Assembly: GCF_036250675.1 (NCBI RefSeq)
Contig: NZ_CP109592.1
Coordinates: 3,782,001 to 3,846,000 of the forward strand
Direction: 5' to 3'
DNA length: 64,000 nucleotides
DNA from: Streptomyces sp. NBC_01689
GTDB lineage: Bacteria > Actinomycetota > Actinomycetes > Streptomycetales > Streptomycetaceae
This document shows, piece after piece, positions 8,044 through 17,573 of the stretch. The notes beneath the pieces were generated by a model that was not told where the DNA came from, searched no databases, and saw only the letters and a list, made by a program, of their open reading frames with translations. Position 1 is the stretch's first letter, and each line of letters opens with the position of its first letter. A program made the position numbers and the translations under genes.

Positions 8044-9369
8044 GTGTCAGGACGCGTCCTGCGCCTGGTCTGCACGGTGGCGGTGGTGACCGGAGCGCTG
8101 CTCGCGCCCGTCCCCGCCGTGGCCGCCCCGTACGGCGGCCCCGCCGCGTCCACGGAAGCGGCCCCGCGTCCCGGGCCCTCCGTGACCGCGGGGAACGGCA
8201 CGGACCCCGGCGCTTCCGTGACCGCGCCCAGCGGCGCGGAGGCCGGCTCCCCCGGCTCCCCCGGCTCCCCCGGCTCCCCCGTGTCCGCGGGATCCGCCGC
8301 GCGCCCCGGACCCTCCGCGTCCTCGGCGGCCGGCGCGGGTGCGGCCGGCCCCGCGGCGCGGTCCGCGGCACGGTTGCTGACCGACCTCCAGCAGCGGTAC
8401 CGGGACGCCGAGCGCGCCACCGAGGCGTACAACGCGACGACGGAGAAGCTCGGGAGACAGCGGGCCGAGGTCGCGAGGCTCGACGGGAAACTCGTCAGGG
8501 CCCGCCTCTCCCTGCGCGACAGCCGCGGCGCGGCCGGGCGGCTCGCCCGGCAGCAGTACCGGAGCAGCAGCGGGGTCTCCTCGTACGTACGGCTGCTCCT
8601 CACCCGTGATCTCCAGCGCGCGCTGGACGAGGGACAGGTGATCAGGCAGGTGTCCCGGGAGCGGGCCAGGACCATGGACCGGCTGGCCGGGAGCGAGCGG
8701 CACGCCGCCGGGCTGGCCCGGCGGGCGCGCAAGGCCCTCGACGACCGGCTCAGCCTCGCAGCACGGCAGCGCAAGGAGCGCGACCAGGTCCAGGACCGGC
8801 TGAAGAAGGTCGAGAAGCTGCTCGCCTCGCTCACCGCGCGGCAGCTCTCCGCTCTCGACGCGCTGGAGAAGCGGGGCACCGAGACGGCCCAGCGGAAACT
8901 GGTGACGTCCGGGGCGCTGAGCGGCGTACGGGCCCCCTCTCCGCAGGGTCAGGAGGCGGTGGAGTACGCCGTGCGACAGCTCGGCAAGCCGTACCAGTGG
9001 GGTGGTGCGGGACCGAAGTCGTACGACTGCTCGGGGCTCACCTCGCAGGCCTGGGGCCACGCCGGGCAGCCCATTCCGCGCACCAGCCAGGAGCAGTGGG
9101 CGCGGCTGCCGCGGATCCCGCTGTCCGAGCTGCGCCCCGGTGACCTGGTCGTCTACTTCCCGGAGGCCACCCACGTCGCCCTGTACGTGGGGGACGGGAA
9201 GGTGGTGCAGGCACCCCGGCCCGGGACGAGGATCAAGGTCTCACCGATCGCCGCCAACCCGGTCCTGGGGGCCGTACGGCCCGACCCGGCCGCGAAACCC
9301 GTCCGGCGGTACACACCGCCGGCGACGGCCGCGGCGGCCACCGACGTGCGGGACGGGAACGCCCGCTGA
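8044..9369 (+). CDS. Secreted NlpC/P60 (C40) peptidoglycan endopeptidase
   Basis: A 441-residue secreted cell-wall hydrolase. GTG 8044 follows GGGAGGTGAAGAA. An N-terminal signal peptide (LVCTVAVVTGALLAPVPAVAA) leads into a Gly/Ser/Pro-rich linker with four GSP units, then a long coiled coil (about residues 105-295) rich in Arg/Lys/Glu/Gln, and a C-terminal NlpC/P60 domain. The catalytic cysteine lies in SYDCSGLT and the histidine in ATHVALYVGDG. The family cuts between D-Glu and the diamino acid of the stem peptide; the coiled coil is typical of RipA-like enzymes that need activation by partner proteins. Confidence 0.93.
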   Translation: MSGRVLRLVCTVAVVTGALLAPVPAVAAPYGGPAASTEAAPRPGPSVTAGNGTDPGASVTAPSGAEAGSPGSPGSPGSPVSAGSAARPGPSASSAAGAGAAGPAARSAARLLTDLQQRYRDAERATEAYNATTEKLGRQRAEVARLDGKLVRARLSLRDSRGAAGRLARQQYRSSSGVSSYVRLLLTRDLQRALDEGQVIRQVSRERARTMDRLAGSERHAAGLARRARKALDDRLSLAARQRKERDQVQDRLKKVEKLLASLTARQLSALDALEKRGTETAQRKLVTSGALSGVRAPSPQGQEAVEYAVRQLGKPYQWGGAGPKSYDCSGLTSQAWGHAGQPIPRTSQEQWARLPRIPLSELRPGDLVVYFPEATHVALYVGDGKVVQAPRPGTRIKVSPIAANPVLGAVRPDPAAKPVRRYTPPATAAAATDVRDGNAR

Positions 9370-9472
9370 GGGCGGTCGTCGCGCCCGGCGCGGGCGTCGC
9401 GTCCCGCCCGGCACGGACGCGGCCTCCGCCCGGCACGGGCGCGGCCCCTCGTCCGGCAGGGCGGGGCCGCTC

Positions 9473-11113
9473 TCACCTGCGGTAGCCGAGGATGGTCATC
9501 ATGCCGGACTCGGAGTGGTACTGGTTGTGGCAGTGGAGCATCCACAGCCCCGGGTTGTCGGCGTAGAAGTCCACGACGATCTTGCGGTGCGGCAGGACCA
9601 CCGCCGTGTCCTTGCGCGCCCCGAGCGCCCCCAGGCCGGTCAGGGCGAAGGTGTGGCCGTGCAGGTGCAGGGGGTGCCACATGTGGGTGGCGTTGATGAG
9701 ACTCAGGCGGACCCGTTCGCCCTCGTGGATCGGGTGGCGGCGCTGGAGCGAGTACGGCTCGTGGTCGAAGGCCCAGTCGAACCTCCGCATGCCGCCGGTC
9801 AGTTTCACGCGCAGCTGGCGGTCCGGGTAGGAGTCGTTGAGCTCCACGGACTCGTGCGGCCGCATCCGGCGGGCCGGGACCACCATGCCGTCGAGCTCGC
9901 GCGGGTACACGGAGGGCCCGGGCATGGCACCGCCGGAGGTCCGCAGGACCGCGAGGGCCTGGGCTTTCTTGCCCTCGGCGAGCGCGACCAGCGGGAACAC
10001 CCCGTCCCTGGCGGTGATCAGCACGTCGTAGCGCTCGGCCATGCCGATCAGCAGCGCGTCCGTGTCCTTGGGCTGGACCGGGTAGCCGTCCGTGTGGGTC
10101 ACCGTCATCCGGTGGCCGCCGAGCGCCACCCGGAAGGCCGTGTCACCGCCTGCGTTGATGATCCGCAGCCGGATGCGGTCCCCCGGCTTGGCCCGGAAGA
10201 CCGAAGGGGCCTGCGGGATACGGCCGTTGACCAGGTAGTACGGGTAGTCGACGTTGCCGCCCTCGCTGCGCAGGATGCGGCTGCGGGGGCCGTGCAGCAT
10301 GCGTGAGGGACCCGTGGAGCGACCGTGGCCCGGGGACTGCGGGCCGGCGGCGGCGCCGTGGCCGGCCCCGCCGTGCGCGCCGCCCTCCCCCATGTCCATC
10401 GGCGCGCTCCTGCCCCCGCGCAGCTGGGAGAGGACTCCGTCCGGGGTGGAGCCGCCCACGCCGTCGACCCAGTCGTCCAGGACGACGACCCACTCCTTGT
10501 CGTAGGACAGGGGCTCCCTGGGGTCCTCGACGATCAGGGGGGCGTACAGGCCGCGGTCGAGCTGCATGCCGCTGTGCGAGTGCAGCCAGTAGGTGCCCGC
10601 GTGCGCCACGGCGAAGCGGTAGGTGAAGTCCGCGCCGGGCCTGATGGAGTTCTGGGTCAGCCCCGGCACGCCGTCCATGTCGCAGCGCATCCGGATCCCG
10701 TGCGAGTGGAGCGTCGTGTCCGTCGGCAGGTGGTTGGCGACCGTGAGGGCGAGGATGTCGCCCTTGGTGATCCGGACCTCCTTGCCGGGCAGCGCGTCGC
10801 CGTACGCCCACGACCTGACGGTGCGTCCGCCCAGGTCGAGGGTGGTCTCGGCGGCGGTGAGCCGGAACTCCCGGACCGGTCCGGTGCCGCGTCTGCGCTC
10901 GCTGGCGAGGACCTCTGGATCGGAGGGGTTCACATAGCCGCCGGGCCCGCCGGGGACGAAGCCGCCGCCCCCGTTGCCCGCGGCCCCGGCCCCCGGGCGC
11001 GAACCGGTTCCCGAGTCGGAGCCGGAGCCGGAGCCGGAGCAGCCTGCCAGGACTCCTGAGCCGACAGCCGCGATCGAGGCACCCAGCACGGTACGACGCT
11101 TATATGTGTGCAT
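9473..11113 (-). CDS. Exported multicopper oxidase (laccase/CopA-like)
   Basis: A 546-residue three-domain multicopper oxidase. The N-terminus has twin arginines (YKRRTVLG) and a lipobox-like LAGC, suggesting Tat export and lipid anchoring. All four copper motifs are present: HSHG, WLHSHSG, HPLHLHGH and HCHNQYHSESGMM, covering type 1, 2 and 3 copper ligands. A Met/His/Gly-rich insert (MDMGEGGAHGGAGHG and GHGRS) between domains 1 and 2 is typical of copper-tolerance oxidases. No clear Shine-Dalgarno precedes the ATG. It converges on the NlpC/P60 gene. The reaction could be Cu(I) or phenol oxidation. Confidence 0.93.
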   Translation of the reverse strand: MHTYKRRTVLGASIAAVGSGVLAGCSGSGSGSDSGTGSRPGAGAAGNGGGGFVPGGPGGYVNPSDPEVLASERRRGTGPVREFRLTAAETTLDLGGRTVRSWAYGDALPGKEVRITKGDILALTVANHLPTDTTLHSHGIRMRCDMDGVPGLTQNSIRPGADFTYRFAVAHAGTYWLHSHSGMQLDRGLYAPLIVEDPREPLSYDKEWVVVLDDWVDGVGGSTPDGVLSQLRGGRSAPMDMGEGGAHGGAGHGAAAGPQSPGHGRSTGPSRMLHGPRSRILRSEGGNVDYPYYLVNGRIPQAPSVFRAKPGDRIRLRIINAGGDTAFRVALGGHRMTVTHTDGYPVQPKDTDALLIGMAERYDVLITARDGVFPLVALAEGKKAQALAVLRTSGGAMPGPSVYPRELDGMVVPARRMRPHESVELNDSYPDRQLRVKLTGGMRRFDWAFDHEPYSLQRRHPIHEGERVRLSLINATHMWHPLHLHGHTFALTGLGALGARKDTAVVLPHRKIVVDFYADNPGLWMLHCHNQYHSESGMMTILGYRR

Positions 11114-11376
11114 GGATGAATAACACACGTCTTGTCCGCATGTGTGCGAGAACTGGAGCGGCGTGTCCTCGCACCAGGGTGGTGAAGAATCGTTACTCCC
11201 CCTGCCCTCGCGGGCGCCGGCGCTCCACGAAGGAGCGCCGGGAACCGCACGGCCGGGCACACTCGGCCCACACCAGGAGGGGGATCGGACCCCGGGACCG
11301 GGAGGGCCTCGGGACCGGAAGGAGCATCGGGCCCACGACCGGGGAGACGTTCAGGCTCCCGCGACCAGGGCTGGGT

Positions 11377-12630
11377 TCAGGCCCCCGCGACCGACGCGAG
11401 GTACGCCTCCGTCTTCTCCGGTTCATAGAAGAAGTTCTCGAAGTCCGCCGGGTTGTCGAACCCGTTGGCGAAGCGGTGAGCCACCGGCTCGAGTTGGGTG
11501 CCCGCGCCGATCAGCTTGAGGACGTGCTCAGGCGGGACGCCCAGCATGGCGTTCGTCCACTTCGTCACGTGCTGGGCCGTGTCCCAGTAACGGTCGAAGG
11601 TGGCGCGCATCCAGGTCTCGTCGAACTCCTTCTCGCCGTGCTCCAGGATGGAGGCGAGGTATGCCGCCGCGCACTTCGAGGCGGAGTTGGAGCCCTGGCC
11701 GGTGATCGGGTCGTTCGCCACGACGACGTCGGCGACGCCGAGGACCAGGCCGCCGCCGGGGAGGCGGCCGACGGGGTTGCGGACGGTGGGCGCGTAACGG
11801 CCGGACAGCGTCGCGTTGGCGTCGGTCAGTTCGACCTTGGTGGCGCGCGCGTACTCCCACGGCACGAACCGCTCCATCAGCTCCAGCGTCAGGGAGAGGT
11901 GCTCGGCCGGGTCCTTGATCCCGTTGAAAACGTCGGCGGGACCGCCGGGTACGCCCTCCCAGAAGAGGATGTCGGCGCGGCCGGAGGTGGTGAGCGTCGG
12001 CATCACGAACAGTTCGCCGACACCCGGGACCAGGTTGCAGCGGACGGCGTCGTAGTCCGGGTGCTCCGGGCGCGGGCCCAGGCCGTGCACATAGGCGACG
12101 GCGAGTGCCCGCTGCGGCTGCGCGTACGGGGAACGGGAGGCGTCCCGGCCGAACATGGACACCAGTTCGCCCTTGCCCGCGGAGACCAGCACGAGGTCGT
12201 AGGTGCGGGAGAAGTAGTCCAGGTCGGAGACGGCGGCGCCGTGTATCACCAGCTGGCCGCCGCGCTGGGCGAAGGTCTCCATCCAGCCGGCCATCTTCAC
12301 CCGCTGGTCGACGGACTGGGCGTAGCCGTCGAGCCTGCCGACCCAGTCGATCGCGCGCTGCGAGGGGCCCGGGTCGAAGGAGCCGGGGGCGGCGACCGAG
12401 ACGCCGAGTCCCTCGATCCTCGGGGCCTGGGACTCCCAGAAGTTCAGCTGGAGGTCGCGCTCGTGCTGGAGTGCCGTGTGGAACATGCACTGCGTCGACA
12501 TGACCCGGCCCGTGCGGATCTCGTCCGCCGTCCGGTTCGACATCAGGGTGACCTCGTACCCGTTCGACTGGAGGCCGAGGGCGAGCTGGAGACCGGACTG
12601 ACCGGCTCCGACGACGAGTATCTTCCGCAT
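11377..12630 (-). CDS. Styrene/indole monooxygenase-like FAD-dependent oxygenase
   Basis: A 417-residue flavoprotein beginning KILVVGAGQSGLQLA, a Rossmann FAD-binding motif at the extreme N-terminus, with a second nucleotide-contact region GGGLVLGVADVVVANDPITGQG near residue 295. Overall it matches the StyA-like oxygenase subunits, which use FADH2 supplied by a separate reductase to epoxidise or hydroxylate small aromatics. No StyB-type reductase lies nearby. It starts only 24 bases after the cvnD stop, so it is the last gene of the conservon operon, a place where conservons often carry a P450 instead. Confidence 0.85.
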   Translation of the reverse strand: MRKILVVGAGQSGLQLALGLQSNGYEVTLMSNRTADEIRTGRVMSTQCMFHTALQHERDLQLNFWESQAPRIEGLGVSVAAPGSFDPGPSQRAIDWVGRLDGYAQSVDQRVKMAGWMETFAQRGGQLVIHGAAVSDLDYFSRTYDLVLVSAGKGELVSMFGRDASRSPYAQPQRALAVAYVHGLGPRPEHPDYDAVRCNLVPGVGELFVMPTLTTSGRADILFWEGVPGGPADVFNGIKDPAEHLSLTLELMERFVPWEYARATKVELTDANATLSGRYAPTVRNPVGRLPGGGLVLGVADVVVANDPITGQGSNSASKCAAAYLASILEHGEKEFDETWMRATFDRYWDTAQHVTKWTNAMLGVPPEHVLKLIGAGTQLEPVAHRFANGFDNPADFENFFYEPEKTEAYLASVAGA

Positions 12631-12654
12631 GGGCGTCCTTACTCTGCGTACGTC

Positions 12655-13335
12655 TTATTCGGGGCTCACGTCGAGCGCGTGCCCCACCAGCGCGAGAAGC
12701 GTCTCGACGACCGAGATCCGGCGCCTGGCATCCATGATCATGACAGGTATGTGCGGAGGCACCGTGAGGGCCTCACGGACGTCGGCGGCGTCGAACGGCT
12801 CACTGCCGTCGAAGTGGTTGACCGCGACGACGTACGGAAGTCCGCAGCTCTCGAAGTAGTCGAGCGCCGGGAAGCAGTCCTTGAGGCGACGGGTGTCGGC
12901 GAGGACCACCGCGCCGATCGCGCCGCGCACCAGGTCGTCCCACATGAACCAGAACCGCTGCTGCCCCGGCGTGCCGAAGAGGTAGAGCACCAGGTCGTCG
13001 TCGAGCGTGATGCGGCCGAAGTCCATGGCCACGGTGGTGGTCAGTTTCTCCGGGGTCGCGCTGAGGTCGTCGGTGTCCTCGCTGGCCTGCGTCATCAGCG
13101 CCTCCGTCTGGAGGGGCGTGATCTCGGAGACCGCCGTGACCAGCGTGGTCTTGCCCACGCCGAATCCGCCCGCGACCACGATCTTGGTGGCGATCGGGGC
13201 CCGGCTGCGGTCGGTCTGCCAGGCGTGCAGGTTCTCGTCGGACTCCGCCTCGGACGGCGGCACCGGGGCGAGCGGCGACGGCGCCGTGGCGGGGAAGGCG
13301 CTCCTCGGCGCGCCCTCAGAGACGACGGAGTCCAT
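12655..13335 (-). CDS. cvnD: Conservon CvnD, small GTP/ATP-binding protein
   Basis: A 226-residue Ras-like nucleotide-binding protein. Residues 1-45 are Ala/Pro/Ser-rich; the G domain then shows Walker A GGFGVGKTTLV, the switch motif TVAMDFGRI, FGTPGQ in place of DxxG, and NHFD in place of NKxD, all typical of the conservon GTPases. These membrane-associated complexes are likened to eukaryotic G-protein signalling and affect development and secondary metabolism in Streptomyces. Its start lies inside the 3' end of cvnC (20-base overlap). It is followed by the styrene-monooxygenase-like gene. Confidence 0.93.
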   Translation of the reverse strand: MDSVVSEGAPRSAFPATAPSPLAPVPPSEAESDENLHAWQTDRSRAPIATKIVVAGGFGVGKTTLVTAVSEITPLQTEALMTQASEDTDDLSATPEKLTTTVAMDFGRITLDDDLVLYLFGTPGQQRFWFMWDDLVRGAIGAVVLADTRRLKDCFPALDYFESCGLPYVVAVNHFDGSEPFDAADVREALTVPPHIPVMIMDARRRISVVETLLALVGHALDVSPE

Positions 13336-13723
13336 TCAGCACCCTTTCCAGCAGAGCGCGGTCCGGCTGTCCCGGGCCGTGACCTGTTCCGTACACACGG
13401 ATCTTTCCCTGGTCCGCCAGGTCGCTCAGGAGCACGCGGACCACGCCCAGCGGCATCCTGAGCAGGGCGGCGATCTCGGCCACGGTACGCATCCGGCGGC
13501 AGAGTTCGACGATGGCCCGCATCTCGGGCATCACCCGGGTCTCGAGCGACCCGTTGGTCAGTTCGCGGCGCTCCTCGGGGGCGTCGAGCGCCGCCACGAA
13601 GGTCTCGACGAGCAGCACGTGCCCGAAGCGGGTACGGCCCCCGGTGAGCGAGTAGGGGCGGACCCGGGCCGGTTTGCGATCGCCGCCGCGTATGGGGAGC
13701 TTGGGCGTGGAGGAAGAACTCAC
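13316..13723 (-). CDS. cvnC: Conservon CvnC, DUF742 protein
   Basis: A 135-residue DUF742 protein with a winged-helix-like core (TVAEIAALLRMPLGVVRVLLSDL, then a basic strand GKIRVYG) and the family's RVRPYSLTGGRT start. In conservons this small protein complexes with CvnA, CvnB and CvnD. The ATG overlaps the cvnB stop by four bases and its end overlaps the cvnD start, so all four products are probably translationally coupled. Confidence 0.92.
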   Translation of the reverse strand: MSSSSTPKLPIRGGDRKPARVRPYSLTGGRTRFGHVLLVETFVAALDAPEERRELTNGSLETRVMPEMRAIVELCRRMRTVAEIAALLRMPLGVVRVLLSDLADQGKIRVYGTGHGPGQPDRALLERVLNGLRRL

Positions 13724-14223
13724 CGGGCACTCCCCGTCGGCTTGGCTTCCAGTGACTGGCGTAGTTCGCTGCGGAGTTCGGGGGTCAGCACATGGCCGGC
13801 GCGGCCGACGAAGAGCGCCATGTGGTACGCCACCACGCTCATGTCGCAGTCCGGGGCGCCGTGCACTCCGAGCAGCGAGCCGTCGCTGATCGACATCACG
13901 AAGAGACTGCCGTCGTCCATCGCGACCATGGTCTGTTTGACGCCGCCCGCCTCCATCAGCTTCGCGGCGCCGATGGTCAGGCTGCCGATGCCGGAGACGA
14001 TGGTGGCGAGGTCCGCGGCGGACCCCTTGGGCCCGGTGGGGCGCTGCTCCGTGCCGGTGCGGGCCTCGGCGTTGCGGCCGGGGTCGGAGGACAGGAGCAG
14101 CAGGCCGTCGGAGGAGACGACCGCGACCGACAGCAGTCCGGGCACCTCCTCGACGAGGTTGGTCAGCAGCCAGTGCAGATTGCGGGCTTCACTGCTCAGG
14201 CCGAAGGTACTGGGCGCGGTCAA
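13720..14223 (-). CDS. cvnB: Conservon CvnB, roadblock/LC7 domain protein
   Basis: A 167-residue roadblock/LC7 protein: NLHWLLTNLVEEVPGLLSVAVVSSDG then LLLLSSDPG opens the domain, and DDGSLFVMSISDGSLLGVHG closes it. Bacterial roadblock proteins act as scaffolds or nucleotide-exchange regulators for Ras-like GTPases, here CvnD. It overlaps the cvnA stop by four bases and the cvnC start by four bases. Confidence 0.93.
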   Translation of the reverse strand: MTAPSTFGLSSEARNLHWLLTNLVEEVPGLLSVAVVSSDGLLLLSSDPGRNAEARTGTEQRPTGPKGSAADLATIVSGIGSLTIGAAKLMEAGGVKQTMVAMDDGSLFVMSISDGSLLGVHGAPDCDMSVVAYHMALFVGRAGHVLTPELRSELRQSLEAKPTGSAR

Positions 14224-17180
14224 CTGCTTGCCTCCTCGACTGTGCCCCCCGATGCGTCTACTGCGTCCGGTGCCTGGTGCGGTGGTGCGCTGCCCGGGCC
14301 GTCCGGCGTCCCGGGGGTACGTGTCTGTGCCGTGTGTTCGGCGATCTCCGCCTCGACGTCGCGGCGGCCCTCCGTCGCACCCCGGTGGAAGCCGCCGAGC
14401 CTGCGCCGCAGCGCCTCGGCGTCCACCCCGCCGACACGCGCCCGGGGGGCGGGCGCGGGCGCGGAGATCTTCGGTGTGCGCTTGGGCAGGCCCTTGTCGG
14501 TGACCCGCTCCGGCTCGTCGTCCGGTGCGCGGTCGTGGACGTCGGGTCCGATGGCGTAGGGGTCGGCGGCGGACCGGGGGGCGGGCACGGTGTACGGGGC
14601 GGGGGGCGCGTCGGCCGCCCCGGGTCCGTCCGTCGCCTGCGCGGGCCCGGCCGTCGGAGACGTCGTGGAACCGTCCCGGGGCGCCGCCGGGACGTCCGCC
14701 GCGGCCGTGCGTCCGCCCGAGGGCGCGGGCGGGCCGTCCGCGGGGGCCATCGGGCCGTCGGTCCGTGCGACCGGGCCGCGCGGTGGCGGTACGGGCGCGT
14801 CGGCCGGTGGCACGGGCGCCAGGAGTTCCATCGTGGTCTCGGCGGCGGACGGGCCGGGGACGGGCGGGTCCTGCGTCCCGGCGTCCCGTACGGCCTCTTC
14901 CGCCGCGGCTATCAAGGGGTCCTCATCGGCGGCCGCGGCGCCGGGAATGGCTGCCCTGAGGGCCGAACGCCCGCGCAGCACGTTGGAGTTGGCCTCGGCG
15001 GCGGCCCCGGGAAGGGTCACCGAGGGGGCGCCGCCGGGGACCGGGGTGGCCGAGGGGACCGTGCCCGCGGGGGACGCGGACAGCAGCGTCTTCGGCAGGA
15101 CGACCACCGCGGCGGTCCCGCCCTGCTTCTGCTCGCGCAGCTGTACCCGTACACCGTGCCGGTGGGCGAGGCGGGCCACGACGTACAGGCCGAGGCCGAG
15201 CCCCTCTCCGCTCTCCTGGTCGTAGGCGTCGTCCGGGTCGAACGCGGCGAGGCGGGCGTTGAGCTGGGTCATCCGCTCGGCCGCCATGCCGATGCCCTCG
15301 TCCTGTACGGAGAGCATCACCTCGCCGCTCTCCAGCAGCCAGCCGGAGACCTCGACGGGGAGGTCGGGCGGCGAGAACGACGTGGCGTTCTCCAGGAGTT
15401 CGGCCAGCAGGTGGGAGAGGTCGTCCGCGGCGAAGCCGGCGAGGTGGGCGTGCGGCGGCAGCGCCGCGATCCGCACCCGCTCGTACCGCTCGATCTCGCT
15501 GACCGCGGCGCGCACGACGTCGACCAGCGGGACCGGGCCCGCGTGGTGCTGGACGTGCTCGTGGCCGGCGAGGACCAGCAGGTTCTCGCTGTGGCGCCGC
15601 ATCACGGTGGCGAAGTGGTCGAGCTTGAAGAGCGTGCCCAGCCGCTCCGGGTCCTGCTCGCGCTCCTCCAGCCCCTCGATGACCCCGAGTTGACGCTCGA
15701 CCAGGCCGAGCGTGCGCAGTGCGAGGTTGACGAAGGTGCTGTGGATGGTGCCGCGCACCTGCTCCAAGTGGGAGGCGGCCTGGGCGAGTTCGGCTCGCAG
15801 CCGGTCCCGTTCGTCGGCCGCCAGCTGGCGCCGGCCGATCAGGTGCTTGCGGTCGCCCTCCAGTGTGGCGAGCCGTTCGTGCAGTGCGGCGGCGTGCGCG
15901 TGCAGGGCGTTGACGGAGCGGACGACCTGGGCGAACTCGTCGTTGCGGCCGGTGAACTTGACCGGCTCCGCCGCCCCCGGGTCGGCGGCGAGGCGGGCCG
16001 ATCCGATGCGCAGCACGGCGAGCGGGCGGGTGAGGGTGCGGGCCATCGCCATGGAGACGCCGACCGCGACCAGCATCAGGGCGCCGATCAGGGCGATCCG
16101 GACCTCCAGCGCGGTGACGTCGTCGTCCCGCAGCAGTTCGAGGTCCTTGGTGCGGTGCTCGTAGAGGGAGGCCTCCGCGCCGCGCATCAGCTCGACCCGG
16201 GCCGAGAGCGCGGCGTCCGCCTTCTTCGTGCTGGTGCCGAGTTCGCCGTCGGAGAGCGTCGGCTGGTCGGTGAGGCCGGCGAGGAACTTGTCGGCGGCGT
16301 TGACGTCCGGTCCGGTGACCGTCGAGTCGTAGGAGGCCTTGGCGGCCTTGGGCGCGGTCTCGCGGAAGTCGGCGACGGCCGCGTCCGAGCGCAGTCGCGC
16401 CTGCTGGGCGGCGGCGGTGAGCGCGTCACGCTGCTTGGTGCCCGCCGTCGACGAACTGCTCGTGGTGGTCGACAGGCCGGTGACCGGGTCGAAGACCGTG
16501 CTGGTGGTGCGCGGGACGCTGAGCGCCGCGAGGAGCAGCCCGCGGGCGGCGGCGGACTGCTGGACGGCGGAGTCGAGCTCGGCGAGGGAGTGCGCGCCGG
16601 AGCCCGCCCGGGGCGGCAGCCGCTCGGCGAGATCCTCGGCGAGGCCGTGCAGTGCGGTGATGACCGCGGAGTAGGCCTCGTGCGTCTCGAGGGCGTCGCT
16701 CTTGCCGGTGAGCGCCGCCCGGCGGACCGCGCCGATGCCGTCCAGGTCGTCGAGGAGGACCGGGGGCGCGTCCTCGTCCGCCCGCAGCTCCGTCACCTGC
16801 CGGTCGACGCGGGCGCTGCGCTGCTCGGAGGGCGCCTTGGACTTGGGGCGGCCCGCGGCGATGTAGGCGGTGACGTCGTCGCGCTCGTCGGCGAGCGCGT
16901 GGGCGAGTGTCAGTGCCTCCTGGGTCCGCTGCGCGAGCGTCACCAGGTTCTGCGTGTCGTTGAGTTGTCCGGAGGCCGTCATGACCGCGGGGGCTCCGGC
17001 GCCCGCGATGGCGGCCGCGACGACCGCCACGGCGACGATCAGCCGATTACGTACGTGAGCGGCGCGGCCCTTGCCCGCGGAGGTGTCCCCCGCGGCCCCC
17101 GGCGTGCGTTCCACGCCCCCTGCGGGGGCCGACTGCCTGCCTGTGCGCCGAGACCGCATCTTCTGCACCGGTGCTCGCAT
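14220..17180 (-). CDS. cvnA: Conservon CvnA, sensor histidine-kinase-like protein
   Basis: A 986-residue membrane protein if started at ATG 17180 (ATG 17159 is also possible). Membrane segments at about residues 44-66 and 375-395 enclose an extracytoplasmic nitrate/nitrite-sensing-like domain; a HAMP linker follows, then an HATPase_c domain with N-box ENATSFSPP, G1 DEGIGMA and G2 GEGLGLGLYV. A canonical phospho-acceptor histidine is not obvious, as in other CvnA proteins. The last 280 residues are Ala/Pro-rich and probably disordered. It heads the cvnA-B-C-D operon and is the presumed signal input. Confidence 0.92.
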   Translation of the reverse strand: MRAPVQKMRSRRTGRQSAPAGGVERTPGAAGDTSAGKGRAAHVRNRLIVAVAVVAAAIAGAGAPAVMTASGQLNDTQNLVTLAQRTQEALTLAHALADERDDVTAYIAAGRPKSKAPSEQRSARVDRQVTELRADEDAPPVLLDDLDGIGAVRRAALTGKSDALETHEAYSAVITALHGLAEDLAERLPPRAGSGAHSLAELDSAVQQSAAARGLLLAALSVPRTTSTVFDPVTGLSTTTSSSSTAGTKQRDALTAAAQQARLRSDAAVADFRETAPKAAKASYDSTVTGPDVNAADKFLAGLTDQPTLSDGELGTSTKKADAALSARVELMRGAEASLYEHRTKDLELLRDDDVTALEVRIALIGALMLVAVGVSMAMARTLTRPLAVLRIGSARLAADPGAAEPVKFTGRNDEFAQVVRSVNALHAHAAALHERLATLEGDRKHLIGRRQLAADERDRLRAELAQAASHLEQVRGTIHSTFVNLALRTLGLVERQLGVIEGLEEREQDPERLGTLFKLDHFATVMRRHSENLLVLAGHEHVQHHAGPVPLVDVVRAAVSEIERYERVRIAALPPHAHLAGFAADDLSHLLAELLENATSFSPPDLPVEVSGWLLESGEVMLSVQDEGIGMAAERMTQLNARLAAFDPDDAYDQESGEGLGLGLYVVARLAHRHGVRVQLREQKQGGTAAVVVLPKTLLSASPAGTVPSATPVPGGAPSVTLPGAAAEANSNVLRGRSALRAAIPGAAAADEDPLIAAAEEAVRDAGTQDPPVPGPSAAETTMELLAPVPPADAPVPPPRGPVARTDGPMAPADGPPAPSGGRTAAADVPAAPRDGSTTSPTAGPAQATDGPGAADAPPAPYTVPAPRSAADPYAIGPDVHDRAPDDEPERVTDKGLPKRTPKISAPAPAPRARVGGVDAEALRRRLGGFHRGATEGRRDVEAEIAEHTAQTRTPGTPDGPGSAPPHQAPDAVDASGGTVEEASS

Positions 17181-17573
17181 TCCTGACTCGTGTACCCAAG
17201 GGCCCGGGTGACGCTCCGTCGACGAAGGTGTCACCCTCCGCGCGCCGTTGTCCCGGCGTGCGCAGGGGCTGCCCCCATCGGCTCCCGACCCTCCCAGTGC
17301 CGGTGGGCAGTGGTCCCGCATCATCTGACCCGCCACCCGAAGGAGTGAACCCCGGACGGGAGTTGGCGGGCAAGTTCCTCTGGCGCGTGCGCCCCCCTTG
17401 CGCGGCGGGCCGGTTGGACGTGGGCGAGCGCCTTTGGCAGTATTCGCCGCCACGCGTTCCCGGAGTCGATCATTCCATGCCAAACCAGGCGGCTGAGCTG
17501 CTGGTCCGTACCCGTTCGGCGCCCGTTGCCAGCCTTTCGTGGGCCTTGTGAAGAGCTCGTGCAGACTGGCTGG
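17181..17573. other. Divergent intergenic region, cvnA / PP2C-like
   Basis: This 393-base spacer separates cvnA from the divergent PP2C-like gene. The clearest structure is an inverted repeat, GGGTGAC (17206-17212) and GTCACCC (17230-17236) with a 17-base spacer, 26 bases upstream of the chosen cvnA start. It could be an operator or a leader hairpin. I see no small gene or RNA here and no convincing core promoter. Confidence 0.55.

Noticed and set aside
11104..13461. A 785-codon forward frame over the flavoprotein and cvnD
   Set aside because: Its text is an antisense shadow of two well-supported genes.
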